From positions 1,550,001 to 1,614,000 of the forward strand of contig JAHREC010000049.1 in NCBI GenBank assembly GCA_020081605.1: DNA of 64,000 bases, read 5' to 3'. The stretch comes from Albifimbria verrucaria (taxonomy: Eukaryota; Ascomycota; Sordariomycetes; Hypocreales; Stachybotryaceae). Below, piece after piece: positions 60,401 through 64,000 of this stretch. The notes beneath the pieces are model-generated. The model was given only the letters and a program-made list of their open reading frames with translations, had not been told where the DNA came from and ran no database searches. Each line of letters starts with the position of its first letter. The stretch's first letter is position 1. Both the position numbers and the translations under genes were made by a program.

Positions 60401-61781
60401 CTACACTGCCGGAGGCTGTCCGACACCATCCTCAGGCTGCAACTGCCTGTTGATCTCGTCTGCTGTCCGGGTGTCCTCGGCGCCTTGGGGGACTTGTAAG
60501 CCGCGTTGGCATATTGTTGCCGCTCGGCCATCTGCTCCTGGGCAGCCAGCCCAGCAACAGCTTGGGCGACAGCTTCCAGAGGGGTACCAACACCAGCACC
60601 GCTGGGAACGTTCTCAGGGCCACTTGTGGGTGGGACCGAGGCAGATGGTGGCTGAGAGAGGTTGACGTTGGGAGGTGGTTGCGGAAACTCGCCTTGAGCA
60701 TCCAGCAGTCGGGATTGGAGGTGAATGACGTATTCGCGTAGCGCATAATTCTCCGACTGCAGCGTCTTAAAGGACTGTTCCATCTCCATGAAGTCGCGGA
60801 CTTGCTGCTCAAGCTTCTTAATGTAGCCCTCCTTACGTTGGCGGAATGCTCTCTGATCCTACGCGTTAGCAATACCCATCACGATTCGTTGGCTATCCCA
60901 CTACTCACCTGAGCAGCTCGGTTCTGCGCGGCGCGCTTTGATTGCGACAGCTCGCGCTTTGCTTTTCGTCCATCGTTGGTGATGTCCTCCATCGGCGAAG
61001 TAGCCGACAGAGCTGGAGCTATGTTCGGGTTTGACGGGCCAGGCACGGAAGGTCCCGGGCTGTGGCCTGAGGGTGGTGCAATCGGCATCATCTTGGCGAG
61101 AAGAGCAGGATTGGGGCCAGGACGAGCGCGAAGATCGGGGTGAATATGAGCGTCAGCCTCGTGTTTGGCTCCTAATGCGCGTTGAACGTCTGGTGAAGCG
61201 ATAGAAATGGGGTCGTGGCCATTCGAAGCTGAAGGTGCCGACGGAGGAGGGTGAGAAGGTTGCGTAGGTGTGCCAACTGAGTCGCGTGAGCTCGAGGCAG
61301 CTGAGGCCGACGACGGATCGACGTCGTGGTCTTTGAGCAGCTCAAGCTGGGCGCGCAATTGCTGGTCTAAGATAACGGCGACGAGATCATGTCAGCGAGG
61401 TGCGCAAGGCTAGTATACTTGGCAGCAGCGCAACAGATTCCGGGAACGGATGCGGAATGCGTTGCGCGATTATGGGCAAACGGGCAAAGAGAATGAGTGT
61501 GCAATGCGAAAGAGACGCGAGCGACAAGAGTATGGCCAACAACAGAAGCTCGAGAGGAAGCGGCTGTATGTGATTATGTTATGCTTAGGGACAGAGCTGC
61601 GCCGAGTAAGATGGACAACACCGCGCGCGCTCTCTCTCAAGAGGAGGGGGCAAGGCGGGCTAAAGGACAAATGCTGGGCAAAGGCAAAGCGAACTAGGGA
61701 AAGGAAACAGTGGGAAAGAAATGGCAAAGGAAGCTTCATCTACTCACCTTGGGAGCTGGCGCCGGATGTCGAGGTCTGCAT
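60401..61781 (-). CDS. kapC: bZIP transcription factor KapC
   Basis: AP-1-like bZIP regulator of filamentous fungi. Exon 1 (61781-61748) encodes MQTSTSGASSQ. A long intron of about 380 bases (61747-61367) follows. Exon 2 begins at 61366 (DQQLRAQLELLKDHDVDP) and carries a Pro/Ser-rich N-terminal half. The basic region is KAKRELSQSKRAAQNRAAQ, split by an intron (60908-60853) from RAFRQRKEGYIKKLEQQV. The leucine zipper follows as heptads through FMEMEQSFKTLQSENYALRE and YVIHLQSRLLDAQ. I set the exon 3 acceptor at 60853, not 60859, because it removes an extra Asp-Gln and gives the family sequence. One base is missing near 60485; the true end is TADEINRQLQPEDGVGQPPAV at 60401. Confidence 0.93.
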
Positions 61782-64000
61782 TGCTCTCGAGTCTGGGGAC
61801 GGGTCTGACTCAGCATTCAAAATGACGAGGGACGGACTGGATTACTACCACCAGGGCGCTCACTCGCTGACTTGGAAGAAAGAAGCGCGACGAGAGGTGC
61901 GTGCCTGGGATGGTCTGGGATTATGTAACCCGGTCGAAACGCAGCGCTGAGTGGGGTGGAAATTGGAGAGGCTGGGGGTCAAGAAGCAAAAGGATTGGAG
62001 CGAGGGAGGAAGAAGTGGGCGGTTTGTGGGTTTGGCTGTGTTGCCTCAGATGGTCGGTGTATCTGCACAGTGCGAGCTCGCGCACAAGCCGCCCCCAACC
62101 TTGACCAGCTTGGGAAGAAAGATGCCGAATTGGGGAATATGCGTGCGCTGCCGAGGACACGCCTGCCACGAGTGAAAAAGTACCTGATTAGGCAGCTGTA
62201 TGGAACTCCGTATCCCCGTCTAGAGTGCAACATGTATCTGCTCTTGGTACTAGGTAGGTAGGTAGGTACCTCCTAGGCAATCTTGTAACTCGCGGTGTGT
62301 ATGTACGTCTCGTGCAAAAGGGCGTGACTAGGTACCTACTTAGGTATTTACCGAGTCGACTCGGCTGTTGTTCTGCACAATCTAGCTCACTCGCGTCATC
62401 GGGGCCAGTCGCCGAGAGACTGGGGCCATGTCTTGGAAGGTACGGGAGATGTGCTCGGGGCCTGATTACTGAACTTTTGTGGTTTCCTGTGGTAAAGACT
62501 ATTGTTCCAAGGTTCGGCCACGGGCAGTTCCCCGTGCTCCGTCCTTGTAGTCTGCTATGTCGTCCTTCGGCGCCTATCGCTTCGTGGTTCGGTATTTCTT
62601 ATCACCGGCGCATAGTCCTCGTCAAGCTTGGATTCTGGTATACTGTTATGATCCGGAGTTATGGTTTGTCAGCACCGAACATGATCTCCGCAAGGAGGAC
62701 AATGGGGGTGGTGGTTTGTATGCCCAATGCGGAAAGCCCATGTCAATTGAAACCAATGGCAGCCTGCTGATCCCTGAGCAGGCACAAGGTAAAGCCACTT
62801 AGCCACCTCTGATCCATTCCCTTAAGTAAGCATGCAGTATATTATGTAAGCCTCTGTTTTGTCCTATGTAGCCGCACAGTTTCCCTTGCGTATTAACTGT
62901 GTTACTCATTATCCTACCAACTTCATCCACTTCCACGGAAGCGATGGTGTTTAGGTTCGGATAATTTGCAAGCAGGCAAGTTTGACTTTGCTTTTTAATG
63001 AGACATTGCTTTCAAATGCAGCAATTGGTGCAATTCTCCCAAACAACATGTTCGGGCTTCAACGTTACCAGCCGTTGCATGGTACTCCCTAGCGGTTGGG
63101 CACGCGTCCAGTGACGTGGTGCGTATGGAGTAGACTACAGCAGATACCCGTCTTACATGCGGTACTTTTTCACTCTCCGACGGCCAGATCCTTGGTGGAT
63201 ATACCTACCGCCTTGCTGTGTGATGCTAAAGGGGACATTGGTCTGCAAACCGGCGCTTCACCGGTAACTTTGGGGCTTCTGTTGGCGACGTCGCTTCACT
63301 TTCTACCGTCTCGCACACCCTTTCGCCAGAAGCTGCAGCCTAGCAACAGGAACGAAGCATCCAACAAGCCTCGAGTTGGTCTACAGGCACCACCATGTCC
63401 AATCTCTTGCCCGCGGCCCTGTTGCGGCTGATGCTGTGTTTAAGCCCGACTCTGTTTGGGGTGGGCAAAGATTCCACATCGGTGAATACCTGCTCTGACC
63501 CCCAGGGGGCGCTTGGCTTCGTCTCGCCACGGCACCGCCCAGCGCATCATGGCAACGCATCGCGTCTTTGTTGTCTTCCCTCCTTCCCATGCGCTCGAGG
63601 AGTGGACAATGTCTCCGACGGCCCCCAGGATCTATACTTGGACACTCGGTATGCATATCCACGAGTAGAGAATGCTCCAACAACTAGTGCTTCGAAACAG
63701 CCAATCTTGGCCCCGTATGTACATTGGTGTTGCCCGTCATGCTTACGAGGTGCTTTAGACTGCTGTAGGCTTGCTTGCTTGCATATCACAACCTCTACCC
63801 TCCGCTAAAACTCCTCGGATCGCTTAGAGATACTTGTGTCCAGCTGAAGTATACCTGGTTTATTACTCGCGTCTCTATACTGTAGCTCTTGAGTTGTAAC
63901 CTCCCTTGTTCGAAGGCGTGGTCTCAAGTAGCACCAACTCGTCGTTTGATTTGAACATGGGGTATCGTTAGAGTACTACTCTAACTGCCCGAGGCTAGTC
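61782..64000. other. kapC promoter and gene-free end of window
   Basis: No supported gene. The stretch 62250-62350 is rich in TAGGTAGGTAGGTACC and ACCTACTTAGGTA units. Open frames at 62557-62802 (with ELWFVSTEHDLRKEDNGGGG) and 63395-63808 (an N terminus resembling a signal peptide) have no family match I know, no convincing introns and overlapping frames on the other strand, so I leave them uncalled. Confidence 0.45.

Noticed and set aside
62557..62802. 81-codon frame with ELWFVSTEHDLRKEDN
   Set aside because: Some protein-like character, but no family recognised, no supported exon structure and no second conserved block.
63395..63808. Secreted small protein with an N-terminal hydrophobic stretch
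   Set aside because: The hydrophobic start is weak, the body is compositionally random, and an open frame of similar size lies on the other strand.

Overview
The window is nuclear DNA from a filamentous ascomycete, most likely a sordariomycete close to Hypocreales. Evidence for this is the many short introns (about 50-120 bp) with GT..AG ends, a KapC-type bZIP factor, a fused CPSase/dead-DHOase/ATCase pyrimidine gene, GPI-anchor-like wall proteins, a SUR7/PalI protein, and long gene-free spacers with AGGTA/TACCT-type low complexity. There are no operons, CRISPR arrays or bacterial signals. I could not identify a tRNA or rRNA gene by eye.

Layout: 0-4.8 kb has no convincing gene and ends in the leader of a cyclin gene (4816-5822, +). 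6.5-15.0 kb carries a PNP oxidase (-) and the large pyrimidine gene URA2/pyrABCN (-). 15-18.6 kb is a gene-free stretch with degenerate repeats. 18.6-25.4 kb holds a glutamine-rich SSXT-family chromatin remodelling subunit (-), HIS5 (+) and a GH76 cell-wall mannanase (-). 27.2-34.7 kb is a surface-protein stretch: two secreted GPI-type proteins of the same family on opposite strands, an MscL mechanosensitive channel (-) and a SUR7-type protein (-). 37.9-49.9 kb holds a Rab GTPase (+), the SLH1/ASCC3 helicase (-), the YKT6 SNARE (+) and a fungal protein with a 25-residue repeat (-). 52.9-61.8 kb holds profilin (+), GOT1 (-), IES6 (-), DAD4 (+), ARP5 (+) and kapC (-). The last 2.2 kb has no convincing gene.

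Two things run through the whole window. First, many conserved genes are broken by single missing bases, almost always in a short C/G (sometimes T) run, while the reading continues perfectly in the next frame. I count about 33, including seven in URA2 and seven in SLH1. Six genes (MscL, SUR7-like, profilin, IES6, DAD4, ARP5) show none. This looks like consensus-sequence error rather than gene death, so gene models must be joined across those points. One lesion is different: SLH1 has an in-frame TGA where the family has Trp, with the frame open on both sides.

Second, functional partners lie close together. ARP5 and IES6, which form one module of the INO80 remodeller, are divergent neighbours about 1.25 kb apart with only the 72-residue DAD4 gene between them. 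I found no obviously new multi-gene system. The best leads are the ARP5-IES6 linkage, the SLH1 stop codon, the eukaryotic MscL with a zinc-ribbon-like tail, the paired GPI proteins, and the 25-residue repeat protein.
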